A DNA stretch of 64,000 nt, from positions 1 through 64,000 of the forward strand of contig NZ_JACARO010000013.1 in the NCBI RefSeq assembly GCF_013386585.1, given 5' to 3'. Numbering within the stretch: the stretch's first letter is position 1; each line of letters begins with the position of its first letter. The position numbers and the translations under genes were made by a program. The notes beneath the pieces are model-generated. The model was not told where the DNA came from. It saw only the letters and a list, made by a program, of their open reading frames with translations, and searched no databases. Below are positions 1-8,188 of this stretch, one piece after another. Source of the DNA: Pseudomonas sp. P7548 (GTDB lineage Bacteria > Pseudomonadota > Gammaproteobacteria > Pseudomonadales > Pseudomonadaceae).

Positions 1-79
1 CTGCGAAGGCGGTGGGCCAGGTGACATCTCTATTGGCTGTGCCGCCGCTATCGCAGGCACTGCGATGTATCAGAAATAA

Positions 80-565
80 TCAGGCAACGAGGGGCAGCGC
101 GCCCATCTTGCCCTGGCAATACACCAACGGCCCGGCGTTCTGCTGGGGCACGATCAGGTTCTTCACCGAACCCACCATGATCGCGTGGTCGCCGCCTTCA
201 TATTCGCGCCACAACTCGCATTCGATCACCGCCGTGGCGTTCGCCAGGATCGGGTTGCCCAATTCACTCAACGTCCATTCGATGCCTTGCGCCTTGTCCT
301 TGCCCTTGCGCGCAAACGCGTAGGCTTCGTTCTGTTGCCCGCCGGACAGCACATGGATGGCAAAGCGCTTGTTCTTGATCAACACCGGATAGGAATCAGA
401 GCTGTAGTTGGGGCAGAACAACACCAGGGCCGGGTCCATCGATAATGAGCTGAATGCACTGGCGGTCAGCCCGACGACTTGCCCGTCGTCATCCAGGGTG
501 GTGATCACGGTGACTCCGGACGGAAACGAACCCATCACTTGTTTATAGAGGGCGGCATCGATCAT
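80..565 (-). CDS. RutF-like flavin reductase (copy 1)
   Basis: This 161-residue protein spans one flavin reductase-like (split-barrel) domain, the usual length for NAD(P)H:FMN reductases that feed reduced flavin to a separate monooxygenase. Family features include the SGVTVITT segment near residue 16 and the FSSLSMDPALVL stretch near residues 38-50, which lines the flavin site in this family. The ATG at 565 has GAGG five bases upstream. It is clearly paralogous to the protein at 9622-10107; the two align end to end without gaps and most residues match. The gene stands alone, with an ATGGTATAC palindrome about 40 bases upstream that recurs before neighbouring transcription units. No oxygenase partner is visible; one could lie left of the window. 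Confidence 0.85.
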   Translation of the reverse strand: MIDAALYKQVMGSFPSGVTVITTLDDDGQVVGLTASAFSSLSMDPALVLFCPNYSSDSYPVLIKNKRFAIHVLSGGQQNEAYAFARKGKDKAQGIEWTLSELGNPILANATAVIECELWREYEGGDHAIMVGSVKNLIVPQQNAGPLVYCQGKMGALPLVA

Positions 566-605
566 GGGAACCTCGGAGGGTAGGGTGGTTTTTATGAGTT
601 TGTAT

Positions 606-627
606 GTCTGATGGTATACCGTAATAC
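606..627. promoter_or_regulatory. Operator-like palindrome A (flavin reductase promoter)
   Basis: The core ATGGTATACC is followed by GTAATAC. Read toward the flavin reductase gene it gives GTATTACGGTATACCATCA. It matches the palindrome upstream of 13067 apart from one changed base in that stretch. The TGGTATACC core is the kind of sequence bound by FCD-type GntR regulators such as UxuR/ExuR, so the GntR protein at 8755-9507 is the natural candidate. Confidence 0.55.
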
Positions 628-778
628 ATATGATGCAAGCGCTTTTTCAAACGCCCGACGGGTGTCGGCCATTGGTCTTATAACCAATAAATACGGGGGT
701 TTCAGCGAGAAGTGGGCGTGGGGCCTGTGGCACAATTGCAGAGCAGATGCGTGCAAAGACTACGGATCAGTCTTGTGA

Positions 779-809
779 AAATGTTGGAATACCATAATAT
801 GGTGTTCAT
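779..809. promoter_or_regulatory. Operator-like palindrome B (NCS1 permease promoter)
   Basis: This is an imperfect 25-bp inverted repeat centred at 797, with left half TGGAATACCATA and right half TATGGTGTTC. Its left part, positions 779-801, is identical over 23 bases to the reverse complement of 6515-6537 in front of the ABC operon. Both copies point the same way relative to their genes. It lies 83 bases before the permease start codon. Confidence 0.55.
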
Positions 810-884
810 CTGAGGGGCGGCCATAGAGCGCCCCCGGTTTGGCGTCAAACAACTATAAGATCAGACCAACGCGAGTTCATTTCC

Positions 885-2291
885 ATGCCCCAGATGTCAC
901 GGCAAGACCCCCTGATCGAGAATCACACGGTCGATTACGTTCCCCTCGCTGAGCGCCATGGAAAGGCCCGCGACCTGTTCACCTTATGGTTCAGCACCAA
1001 CATTGCCCCGCTGCCGATTGTCACCGGTGCCATGGTGGCCCAGGTGTTCCATCTCAACCTGATGTGGGGGCTGCTAGCGATTGCCCTCGGGCATATGCTC
1101 GGCGGCGTCGTGATTGCCCTCGCGTCAGCCCAGGGGCCGCGCATGGGCATCCCCCAGATGGTGCAGAGCCGGGGGCAGTTCGGGCGTTACGGCGCGCTGC
1201 TGATCGTGTTCTTCGCGGCACTGATCTACATCGGCTTCTTCATTTCCAATATCGTGCTGGCCGGCAAGTCCATCGTTGGCATCGTGCCGTCGGTGCCGGT
1301 CCCGGCGAGCATCCTGATCGGCGCCCTCAGCGCCACCGCCATCGGCGTGATCGGTTACCGCTTTATCCATTCCCTCAACCGCATTGGCACTTGGGTGATG
1401 GGCGGCGCATTGCTCGCCGGCTTCATCGCTATCTTCGCCCATGACTTGCCGGCGGATTTCGCCACCCGGGGCGGCTTCAATGCAGCCGGCTGGCTGGCCA
1501 CCGTGTCGCTGGGCGTGATCTGGCAGATCAGTTTCTCGCCCTATACCAGCGACTACTCCCGCTACCTGCCGGCCGACATCGGCATCACCCGGCCGTTTAT
1601 CGCGACCTACCTGGGCGCGACGCTCGGCACCTTCCTGTCCTTCGCCTTTGGCTTGGTTGCTGCGTTGGCCACGCCTGAAGGCACCGAAGCCATGGTCGCG
1701 GTCAAGCAAGCCACTGGCGTGCTCGGGCCGATCCTGATGGTGCTGTTCCTGCTCAATATCATCAGCCACAACGCGCTGAATCTGTACGGCGCAGTCTTGT
1801 CGATCATCACCTCGATCCAGACCTTCGCCAGCCACTGGACCCCCAGCATCAAGGTGCGTGTGGTGCTGTCGGGCGTGGTCCTCATGGGGTGCTGTGTGGT
1901 TGCGCTGGGCGCATCGGCGGACTTTATCTCGCAGTTCATCGGTTTGATTCTGGCGCTGTTGCTGGTGCTGGTGCCATGGGCGTCGATCAACCTGATCGAC
2001 TTCTACATCATCAAGCGCGGGGCCTACGACATTGCCTCGATCTTCCGTGCCGATGGCGGGGTTTACGGACGCTTCAACCTGCACGCGATCGTGGCGTACT
2101 TCATCGGCATCATCGTGCAGCTGCCGTTTGCCAATACGTCGCTGTATGTGGGGCCGTGGGCCAATCTGGTGGAAGGCGCGGACCTGTCGTGGCTGGTGGG
2201 GTTGGTGGTGACGTGTCCGTTGTATTACTGCCTGGCAACGCGTCAACATACCCAGAAGGTCAGGGCCGCGCGGTTGGGCTACACCGACTGA
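885..2291 (+). CDS. NCS1-family cytosine/purine-type permease
   Basis: A 468-residue integral membrane protein with about twelve hydrophobic segments, resembling nucleobase:cation symporter-1 permeases. The N-terminal region carries the NCS1-like pattern LWFSTNIAPLPIVTGAM (about residues 34-50), followed by a Gly-rich first helix pair and the QSRGQFGRYGALL segment. Members of this family import cytosine, purines, hydantoins, thiamine precursors or related N-heterocycles; the substrate cannot be read from sequence. The chosen ATG has no strong ribosome site, and an ATG nine bases downstream is an alternative. Palindrome B lies in its promoter, linking it to the ABC importer and catabolic genes nearby. 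It is probably the uptake route for the regulon's substrate or a related nitrogen compound. Confidence 0.8.
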   Translation: MPQMSRQDPLIENHTVDYVPLAERHGKARDLFTLWFSTNIAPLPIVTGAMVAQVFHLNLMWGLLAIALGHMLGGVVIALASAQGPRMGIPQMVQSRGQFGRYGALLIVFFAALIYIGFFISNIVLAGKSIVGIVPSVPVPASILIGALSATAIGVIGYRFIHSLNRIGTWVMGGALLAGFIAIFAHDLPADFATRGGFNAAGWLATVSLGVIWQISFSPYTSDYSRYLPADIGITRPFIATYLGATLGTFLSFAFGLVAALATPEGTEAMVAVKQATGVLGPILMVLFLLNIISHNALNLYGAVLSIITSIQTFASHWTPSIKVRVVLSGVVLMGCCVVALGASADFISQFIGLILALLLVLVPWASINLIDFYIIKRGAYDIASIFRADGGVYGRFNLHAIVAYFIGIIVQLPFANTSLYVGPWANLVEGADLSWLVGLVVTCPLYYCLATRQHTQKVRAARLGYTD

Positions 2292-2435
2292 TTCTGTGCT
2301 GAACGTTGTCGGTCTGATTGACCGTGACTCAAAGATGGGAGCGGCGGTGCGACGATTTGACTTGCTCGCTTCCACCTGTTTAACCGAGATCGCATCTGGA
2401 TCGAGGGTGTGATTGACGCACGCAATACCTGGGCG

Positions 2436-2470
2436 AAAAAAGGCCGCCACAACCCGACGTTGTGGCGGCC
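2436..2470 (-). terminator. Rho-independent terminator of the ABC operon
   Basis: On the minus strand a perfect 12-bp stem (2442-2453 pairing with 2459-2470, GGCCGCCACAAC type) with a 5-base loop is followed by six T residues. It starts 11 bases after the stop codon of the ATPase gene. Confidence 0.9.
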
Positions 2471-2480
2471 CAAGGGTGAC

Positions 2481-3635
2481 TCAGTGAGCGCCGGCGGCCT
2501 TGTTCAGGTCGCTTTCGGCCCATTCGGTGTACACACATGCATCCGCCGTGGCCCAGCGCACCCGCACCGGGTCGCCGGCCTTGAGCGGCATGCCGGCGGC
2601 GGACAGCGCCTTGACCGTCATGGACGTGCCGCCCTGGGTTCTTACACTGCAGGTCTGGCTTTCGCCGAGGAACAACACTTCGCCGACGATGGCGGACACC
2701 TCGTTCCAGCCGGCGGCCAAGGGTTCAAGGTTAGCCTGCTCCACGCTCAGCGCCAGAGCTTTTTCCGGGCGCACCATCAGCAACACATCCTGTTCGGTAC
2801 GCAGCCCGGTCGTCAGCCGTATCGACAACGCCTGGCCTTCGAACGACGCCACGGCATTGCCCTGTGCCTTGAGCTTGAGAAAGTTGGAGTTGCCCAGGAA
2901 CGAGGCCACAAACGCATTCGGCGGGTTCTGATACAAATCAAAACCACTGCCCAACCCCACAATCTTGCCGTGGCTGAAAATCGCGATGCGCTGGGACAGG
3001 CGCATGGCTTCTTCCTGGTCGTGGGTCACGTAGACAATGGTGATGCCCAGGCGCCGATGCAGTTGGCGCAGTTCATCTTGCAAGTCTTCACGCAGCTTCT
3101 TGTCGAGGGCGCCGAGGGGTTCGTCCATCAGCAGGATGCGCGGCTCGTACACCAGCGCCCGGGCGATGGCCACGCGTTGCTGCTGGCCGCCGGAGAGTTG
3201 CGAAGGGCGGCGATGGGCGAACGGTTCCAGCTGCACCAGCTTGAGCATGGCGTCGACGCGCTTTTCACGCTCGGCACTGGCCAGTTTGCGGATCGCCAGG
3301 GGGAAGGCGATGTTGTCGCGCACCGATAAATGCGGGAACAGCGAGTAGCGCTGGAACACCATGCCAATGTCGCGTTTGTGCGGCGGTACGTTGACCAGGG
3401 ATTGACCCTTTACCAGGATCTCACCGCTGCTCGGTGTTTCAAAGCCGGCCAGCATCGACAGGGTGGTGCTTTTGCCCGAGCCGCTGGAGCCGAGGAAGGT
3501 AAGGAATTCACCGTCCCTGATGTCCAGCGAGATGTTGTCCACGGCGGCAAATTCGCCGTAGTGCTTGTTCAGGTTGCGCAGGCTGACCAGGGGTTGGCCA
3601 GGGTTCTGTGCGGGGTCTTTGATCACTGCACTCAT
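2481..3635 (-). CDS. ABC importer ATPase, polyamine/opine (PotA-like) type
   Basis: This 384-residue nucleotide-binding protein energises the importer encoded just upstream. It shows Walker A (GSSGSGKST), Q-loop (MVFQRYSLFPH), signature (LSGGQQQRVAIARAL), Walker B (ILLMDEPLGALD) and the switch His (YVTHDQEEA). A C-terminal TOBE-like regulatory domain follows. I chose the ATG at 3635 because GAGG lies eight bases upstream. An ATG at 3656 overlapping the permease stop as ATGA is also possible. It is the last gene of a four-gene operon and is followed by a strong terminator. Substrate class (polyamine, opine or other cationic compound) is inferred from the family only. Confidence 0.9.
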   Translation of the reverse strand: MSAVIKDPAQNPGQPLVSLRNLNKHYGEFAAVDNISLDIRDGEFLTFLGSSGSGKSTTLSMLAGFETPSSGEILVKGQSLVNVPPHKRDIGMVFQRYSLFPHLSVRDNIAFPLAIRKLASAEREKRVDAMLKLVQLEPFAHRRPSQLSGGQQQRVAIARALVYEPRILLMDEPLGALDKKLREDLQDELRQLHRRLGITIVYVTHDQEEAMRLSQRIAIFSHGKIVGLGSGFDLYQNPPNAFVASFLGNSNFLKLKAQGNAVASFEGQALSIRLTTGLRTEQDVLLMVRPEKALALSVEQANLEPLAAGWNEVSAIVGEVLFLGESQTCSVRTQGGTSMTVKALSAAGMPLKAGDPVRVRWATADACVYTEWAESDLNKAAGAH

Positions 3636-3652
3636 GTCTTGATCCTCGGCGC

Positions 3653-4462
3653 TCATGCGCGGGTTTCGGAGCGTCGGCGAGCGACGGCGGCAATCACCAT
3701 GACCAGTACCGACAGGCCGATCAGCAGCGTCGAAGCCACTGCGATCACTGGCGTCAGGTCCTGGCGCAGGGTGGTCCACATTTTCACGGGAAGGGTTTGC
3801 AGGGTAGGGCTGGCCATCATCACGCTGAGCACCACCTCATCCCACGAGACGAGGAAGGCAAACAGCGCACCGGCCACCATGCCGGGGCGGATCGCCGGAA
3901 ACGTCACCTTGAACACGGCCTGCAGGCGCGATGCGCCGCAGATCACCGCGGCATCCTCAATCGACTGGTCGAACAGCTTCAGCGAATTGATGATGGAGAT
4001 GATGGTGAATGGCAGCGCGACAATCACATGGCTGACCACAAAGGCGAACATCGTGCCGGTGTAGCCGAGCTTGAGGAACAGTGCGTACACCGCCACCGCG
4101 ATGATCACCAGCGGCACGATCATCGGCAGGGTGAACAAGCCGTAAAGCAGTTCGCGGCCGGGGAAGCGCCCGCGCACCAGGGCGAATGCCGTTGGCAAGC
4201 CCAGCGCCACGGCGAACACGGTGGTCAGCACCGCCACCTTGAGGCTGGCCATGGCCGCGTTCATCCAGTCGGCATTGGAGAAGAACTGGCCGTACCATTT
4301 CAGGGTCCAGCCCGGCGGCGGGAACACCAGCCATTGGGAGGAACCGAATGACAGCAGCACGATGAACACGATCGGCAACAGCAGGAACAGGCCAATGATG
4401 CCGGTGGTGGTGTAGAGGCCCAAGCGCATCCTGCGACTCATGGCATTGGGGGTCAGGAGCAT
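3653..4462 (-). CDS. ABC importer permease 2 (PotC-like)
   Basis: A 269-residue inner-membrane permease with six predicted helices and the BPD_transp_1 coupling motif (EDAAVICGASRLQAVFKVTFPAIRP, near residue 165, shortened here to its key E-A-A-G residues). This is the second half of the heterodimeric channel in PotABCD-type importers. The ATG at 4462 has GAGG eight bases upstream. It follows permease 1 by six bases and overlaps the upstream possible start of the ATPase gene by four, so the three genes are translationally linked. Confidence 0.88.
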   Translation of the reverse strand: MLLTPNAMSRRMRLGLYTTTGIIGLFLLLPIVFIVLLSFGSSQWLVFPPPGWTLKWYGQFFSNADWMNAAMASLKVAVLTTVFAVALGLPTAFALVRGRFPGRELLYGLFTLPMIVPLVIIAVAVYALFLKLGYTGTMFAFVVSHVIVALPFTIISIINSLKLFDQSIEDAAVICGASRLQAVFKVTFPAIRPGMVAGALFAFLVSWDEVVLSVMMASPTLQTLPVKMWTTLRQDLTPVIAVASTLLIGLSVLVMVIAAVARRRSETRA

Positions 4463-4468
4463 GACGAC

Positions 4469-5398
4469 TTACCTCGTGTTGCTGGCGCCAACCGGGGATT
4501 CCGGCTGGAGCTTCAGGTAGAAGTAGAACAACACCAGCGTGATAAAGATCAGCAACGCGGCACCGGCACTGGCCAGGCCCCAATTGAGGAACGATTGCAC
4601 CTGCTGGATGATGAACTCAGGCAGCATCATGTTCTGCGCTCCGCCCAGCAGCGCCGGGGTGACGTAGTAACCGAGGGACATCACAAACACCATCAAGCCA
4701 CCGGAGAACAACCCCGGCCGGCACAGCGGCAGGAACACCCGGAAGAAGTTGGTCCATGGGCTTGCGCCGCAAATGGAGCCGGCCTGCAGGATCATCGGGT
4801 CGATGGCCTGCATGGTCGCCTGCAAGGGCAGCACGATAAACGGGATCATGATGTAGCTCATGCCGATCACCACGCCGGTGAGGTTGTGGACCATCTCCAG
4901 CGGCTGATCGATGATGCCCATGGCCATCAGCGCCTTGTTGATCACCCCCGACGCTTGCAGCAGCACGAGCCAGGAGTAGGTGCGGGCCAGCAGGCTGGTC
5001 CACATCGACAACAGCACAATATTCAACACCCAGCGGCCCCAGCCCCGTGGCACCAGGGTGATCGCCCAGGCCAGTGGAAAGCCGAGCAACAGGCTGAACA
5101 GGGTCACCAGCCCCGCCACCGAAAAGGTGTTGAGCAGCACCCGCGCGTACGCCGAGTTGGCGAACAGCTCCGCGTAGTTGCCCAGCCCCGGCACCGGCTC
5201 CAGCACGCCGCGCAACAGCAGGCCGATCAGGGGGGCCAGGAAGAACAACCCCAGAAACAGCAGGGCAGGGATCAGGTTGCTCGACCCCTTCCAGCGCTGA
5301 GCCAGGGACGGCGATGCACCGCCGCCTGAAACCGCGCCGCGGGCACCGAGGGTACTGCCGCTCGGTGTGGTTGCCGCCATTTTCATTTGACTAGCCAT
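4469..5398 (-). CDS. ABC importer permease 1 (PotB-like)
   Basis: A 309-residue membrane protein whose first 40 or so residues are a Ser/Gly/Ala-rich cytoplasmic tail, followed by about six helices. A coupling loop with the DPMILQAGSICGASPW stretch sits near residue 190. It pairs with permease 2. The ATG at 5398 is preceded by GGTGG and overlaps the 3' end of the binding-protein gene by 16 bases. ATG codons at 5386 and 5380 are alternatives that would shorten the overlap. Confidence 0.87.
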   Translation of the reverse strand: MASQMKMAATTPSGSTLGARGAVSGGGASPSLAQRWKGSSNLIPALLFLGLFFLAPLIGLLLRGVLEPVPGLGNYAELFANSAYARVLLNTFSVAGLVTLFSLLLGFPLAWAITLVPRGWGRWVLNIVLLSMWTSLLARTYSWLVLLQASGVINKALMAMGIIDQPLEMVHNLTGVVIGMSYIMIPFIVLPLQATMQAIDPMILQAGSICGASPWTNFFRVFLPLCRPGLFSGGLMVFVMSLGYYVTPALLGGAQNMMLPEFIIQQVQSFLNWGLASAGAALLIFITLVLFYFYLKLQPESPVGASNTR

Positions 5399-6408
5399 TC
5401 ATTCCACCGTGTCGCAATGGCCGGACCGTTCTTGGCCCAGTAGGCGAAATCGAGGGTGATCTGGTCCTTGGCGTACGCCGTCGGCAGGTTCGGTGCCAGG
5501 ACTGAATCCAGGCGCTGCACGCTGTCGATGTTCACCGGTGCATAAGCGGTCAGGTTGGAGAAGTCGGCCTGGCCCTTGGCGCTACTGGCGTTGGCCAGGA
5601 ACTTCATCGCTGCGGCTTTGTTCTTGCTGCCTTTGGGCACGACGAGGATGTCGGCCATCACCAGGTTCTGTTTCCAGCTCACGCCTACCGGTGCGCCGTC
5701 TTCCTGCAGGGCGTGGATTCGGCCGTTCCAGAACTGGCCCATGCTGACTTCGCCGGAGGCCAGCAGTTGCTGTGACTGCGCACCGCCGCCCCACCAGACG
5801 ATGTCTTTCTTGATGGTGTCGAGCTTCTTGAAGGCGCGGTCCAGGTCCAGGGGGTAGAGCTTGTCGGCGGGGACGCCGTCGGCCAGCAGCGCCAGTTCGA
5901 GCACGCCAGGGCTTGGCCATTTGTAGAGGGCGCGTTTACCGGGGTAGGTCTTGGTGTCGAAGAGCGCAGTCCAGTCTTGTGGCTTGCCGGCGCCGAGCTT
6001 GCCTTCGTTATAGCCGAGCACGAAGGAGAAAAAGAACGAGCCGACGCCATGGTCGGAGACAAACCGTGGGTCGATCTTGTCACGCTGGATCACCGAGAAA
6101 TCGAGGGGCTCAAGCAGGCCTTCGGCAGCGGCGCGCAGGGCGAAGTCGGCTTCTACATCGACCACATCCCACTGCACGTTGCCGCTTTCGACCATGGCCT
6201 TGAGTTTGCCGTAGTCGGTGGGGCCGTCCTGCACCACCGTGATACCGCTGGCCTTGCTGAAGGGGTCGGCCCATGCCTGCTTCTGCGCTTCCTGGGTGCT
6301 GCCGCCCCAGCTGACAAAGTTCACGCTTTCGGCTGCCAAGGCCGCCTGGGTGGCGGTTGCCAGCAAGCCTGCGAACAGGATTGCGCCGAGCTGTTTGTTC
6401 AACACCAT
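5383..6408 (-). CDS. Periplasmic binding protein of PotD/PotF type
   Basis: A 341-residue protein with a typical signal peptide (hydrophobic core about residues 8-23, AlaXAla end ALAAE) and a type II periplasmic-binding fold beginning VNFVSWGGSTQEAQ. It delivers substrate to the permeases encoded downstream. The start at 6408 is preferred over an earlier ATG at 6498 because it has GAGGG nearby and yields a clean signal peptide. The promoter region contains palindrome C, which shares 23 identical bases with the permease promoter at 779-801. Similarity is to the spermidine/putrescine and opine binding proteins; the ligand is not determined. Confidence 0.88.
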   Translation of the reverse strand: MVLNKQLGAILFAGLLATATQAALAAESVNFVSWGGSTQEAQKQAWADPFSKASGITVVQDGPTDYGKLKAMVESGNVQWDVVDVEADFALRAAAEGLLEPLDFSVIQRDKIDPRFVSDHGVGSFFFSFVLGYNEGKLGAGKPQDWTALFDTKTYPGKRALYKWPSPGVLELALLADGVPADKLYPLDLDRAFKKLDTIKKDIVWWGGGAQSQQLLASGEVSMGQFWNGRIHALQEDGAPVGVSWKQNLVMADILVVPKGSKNKAAAMKFLANASSAKGQADFSNLTAYAPVNIDSVQRLDSVLAPNLPTAYAKDQITLDFAYWAKNGPAIATRWNEWLVK

Positions 6409-6506
6409 TTTTACGCCCTCATTGTTGTGTTTATGAGCGGGGCTTTTGAGTGCCCGCCTATCGGGAGCAGTCGGTGTGGATGACGTTTCGAGCGTCATCC
6501 AACCTA

Positions 6507-6537
6507 TGGAATATCATATTATGGTATTCCAACATTT
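6507..6537. promoter_or_regulatory. Operator-like palindrome C (ABC operon promoter)
   Basis: A 25-bp inverted repeat (6507-6531) centred on 6519, with arms TGGAATA and TATTCCA and an inner CATA/TATG pair. Only one position of each arm fails to pair. Positions 6515-6537 repeat the permease-promoter sequence at 779-801 exactly, in the same orientation relative to the downstream gene. Confidence 0.6.
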
Positions 6538-6574
6538 GCGCAAGCATTTTGCCATGCCGGCCATCTGGCCAGGT

Positions 6575-7684
6575 TCATTCAGTGAACGGGATGCTCTCCA
6601 CCACTTCCAGGTCGTAGCCGGTCAAACCGGCATATTTGAGGGGAGGGCCGAGGTGACGCAGTTGACCGACTCCGAGGTCTTGCAGGATTTGCGCACCGGT
6701 GCCCACTTCCGAATAAATCCGCGACTGTGAACGGCTGAACTGGCGGGGTGTCTGGGTCAACTGCGGAACCCGCTCCAGCAGGGCTTGGGAGGATTCGTGG
6801 TTGGCGAGGACCATCACCACACCGCTGCCTTCTGCTGCGACGCGTTGCAGCGCGGCCCACAGCGTCCAGTTCGACGGGCCGCTGTATTCGGCGCCCACCA
6901 GGTCGCGCAGCGGGTCGATCACATGCACGCGGACCAACGCAGGCACATCACGGCGCAATTGGCCCATGACCATGGCCATGTGCACGCCGCCGTCAATGCG
7001 GTCTTCAAAGGTGATCAGGCGGAAGGTGCCATGCACCGTCGGCAGGTCGCGCTCGCCGATTCGCACCACGGTGCGCTCGGTGCTGAGGCGATAGTGGATC
7101 AGGTCGGCGATGGTGCCGATCTTGATCCCGTGCTTGCGCGCGAACACCTCCAGGTCGGGGCGGCGGGCCATGGTGCCGTCGTCGTTCATCACCTCGACGA
7201 TCACCGAGGCCGGTGTGTGCCCGGCGAGTCGTGCCAGGTCGCAACCTGCCTCCGTATGGCCGGCGCGGGTGAGCACGCCGCCGTCCTTGGCCCGCAGCGG
7301 GAAGATATGCCCCGGTTGCACGATATCGGCTGGCCCCGCATCAAGTGCGACAGCCGCCGCGACGGTGCGCGCGCGGTCGGCGGCGCTGATGCCGGTCGTC
7401 ACGCCGGTGGCGGCTTCAATGGAGACGGTAAACGCCGTGCTGAATACGCTGCCGTTGCTCGGCACCATCTGCTCGAGGCCCAGGCGCTGGCAATGTTCAT
7501 CGGTGAGGGTCAGGCAGATCAAACCACGGGCTTCGCGGGCCATGAAACTGATAGTCTCGGCGGTGCAGCACGCAGCAGGCAGCAACAGGTCGCCTTCGTT
7601 TTCGCGGTCTTCATCGTCCACCAGCAATACCATCTTGCCCTGACGGTAGTCCTCGATGATGTCTGCGATGCTGTTGAAGCTCAT
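6575..7684 (-). CDS. ribB: RibB: DHBP synthase with a degenerate GTP cyclohydrolase II domain (RibBX type)
   Basis: A 369-residue protein. The N-terminal 200 or so residues form 3,4-dihydroxy-2-butanone-4-phosphate synthase, with the acidic DDEDRENEG motif near residue 23 and GHTEAGCDLARLAG later. It makes the four-carbon riboflavin precursor from ribulose 5-phosphate. The C-terminal half is recognisably GTP cyclohydrolase II in outline but lacks the three zinc-binding cysteines (the region reads RVHVIDPLRDLVGAEYSG). It also lacks the RQEGRGIGL catalytic motif, so it is probably inactive in that reaction, as in known RibBX proteins. The ATG at 7684 is preferred to an upstream in-frame start. 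A riboflavin gene in a cluster with two flavin reductases suggests extra FMN supply. Palindrome D lies in its promoter. Confidence 0.88.
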   Translation of the reverse strand: MSFNSIADIIEDYRQGKMVLLVDDEDRENEGDLLLPAACCTAETISFMAREARGLICLTLTDEHCQRLGLEQMVPSNGSVFSTAFTVSIEAATGVTTGISAADRARTVAAAVALDAGPADIVQPGHIFPLRAKDGGVLTRAGHTEAGCDLARLAGHTPASVIVEVMNDDGTMARRPDLEVFARKHGIKIGTIADLIHYRLSTERTVVRIGERDLPTVHGTFRLITFEDRIDGGVHMAMVMGQLRRDVPALVRVHVIDPLRDLVGAEYSGPSNWTLWAALQRVAAEGSGVVMVLANHESSQALLERVPQLTQTPRQFSRSQSRIYSEVGTGAQILQDLGVGQLRHLGPPLKYAGLTGYDLEVVESIPFTE

Positions 7685-7712
7685 AGTAGGGTGCTCGATT
7701 TGTTGGTTGTAT

Positions 7713-7734
7713 GTATTATGGTATACCACAAAAT
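7713..7734. promoter_or_regulatory. Operator-like palindrome D (between ribB and DUF1330 gene)
   Basis: It contains the perfect 10-bp palindrome TGGTATACCA (7719-7728) preceded by GTATTA. It lies between two divergent start codons only 70 bases apart, so one bound regulator could control both genes. Confidence 0.6.
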
Positions 7735-7754
7735 TTGAATAAGAGGATGTCCCG

Positions 7755-8048
7755 ATGAAGGCTTACTGGATTGCCCATGTGGATGTGGCGGATGCCGAGC
7801 AGTACACGCAGTACGCCAGCCGTGGCCCGGCGGCGTTTGCAAAGTATGGCGGGCGGTTCCTGGCCAGGGGTGGGCGCAGCATTGCGCTGGAAGGCGGGCC
7901 GGCAAGGGCGCGCAACGTGGTGATTGAGTTTGATAGCTACGACCAGGCGGTGGCCTGCTATGAGTCCAAGGAGTACCAGGACGCCAAGGCTCATCGGGAG
8001 GGCGTGGCGCAGGCGCAGATCATTATTGTGGAAGGGTTGGAACCGTAG
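7755..8048 (+). CDS. DUF1330 family protein
   Basis: A 97-residue protein spanning a single DUF1330 domain (a dimeric alpha-beta barrel fold), beginning MKAYWIAHVDV and containing ARNVVIEFDSYDQAVACYES, the typical second-half motif. AGAGGA lies eight bases before the ATG. The family has no settled function, although it often accompanies catabolic genes. Here it is divergent from ribB and shares palindrome D. No residues allow a specific reaction to be named. Confidence 0.8.
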   Translation: MKAYWIAHVDVADAEQYTQYASRGPAAFAKYGGRFLARGGRSIALEGGPARARNVVIEFDSYDQAVACYESKEYQDAKAHREGVAQAQIIIVEGLEP

Positions 8049-8071
8049 ATTTATCGGGTATCAATTGATCT

Positions 8072-8167
8072 AAATGTGGGAGCGGGCTTGCTCGCGAATG
8101 CAGTGCATCAGCCGACGAATCAGTTGACTGACATGCCGCATTCGCGAGCAAGCCCGCTCCCACATTT
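8072..8167. repeat. REPIN (paired REP sequences)
   Basis: Two 29-bp arms (8072-8100 and 8139-8167) are perfect reverse complements of each other and flank a 38-base centre. The arm core GAGCGGGCTTGCTCGCG is typical of P. fluorescens REP sequences. It fills the gap between the convergent DUF1330 and Nudix genes. Confidence 0.92.
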
Positions 8168-8188
8168 GGACCCGATTTTGCCTGGAGA

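Larger units (their letters stand above)
566..884. other. Divergent intergenic region with two regulatory palindromes
   Basis: This 319-base gap separates the leftward flavin reductase from the rightward NCS1 permease. It holds one palindrome near each gene (about 606-627 and 779-809). The middle part is unremarkable, and I see no small gene or RNA in it. Confidence 0.7.

Noticed and set aside
2292..2435. Possible small RNA or REP remnant between the permease gene and the terminator
   Set aside because: GC-rich pieces resemble REP fragments, but no arms pair convincingly and no promoter-terminator pair is visible on the plus strand.
1125..2450. 441-residue reading frame antisense to the NCS1 permease
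   Set aside because: It is a GC-rich shadow frame, dense in His, Gln, Arg and Asp and without domains. The opposite strand encodes a clear membrane transporter.
8072..8167. Palindromic repeats that could suggest a CRISPR or an attachment site
   Set aside because: There are only two inverted arms, no direct-repeat array and no cas or integrase genes. The core matches Pseudomonas REP sequences.
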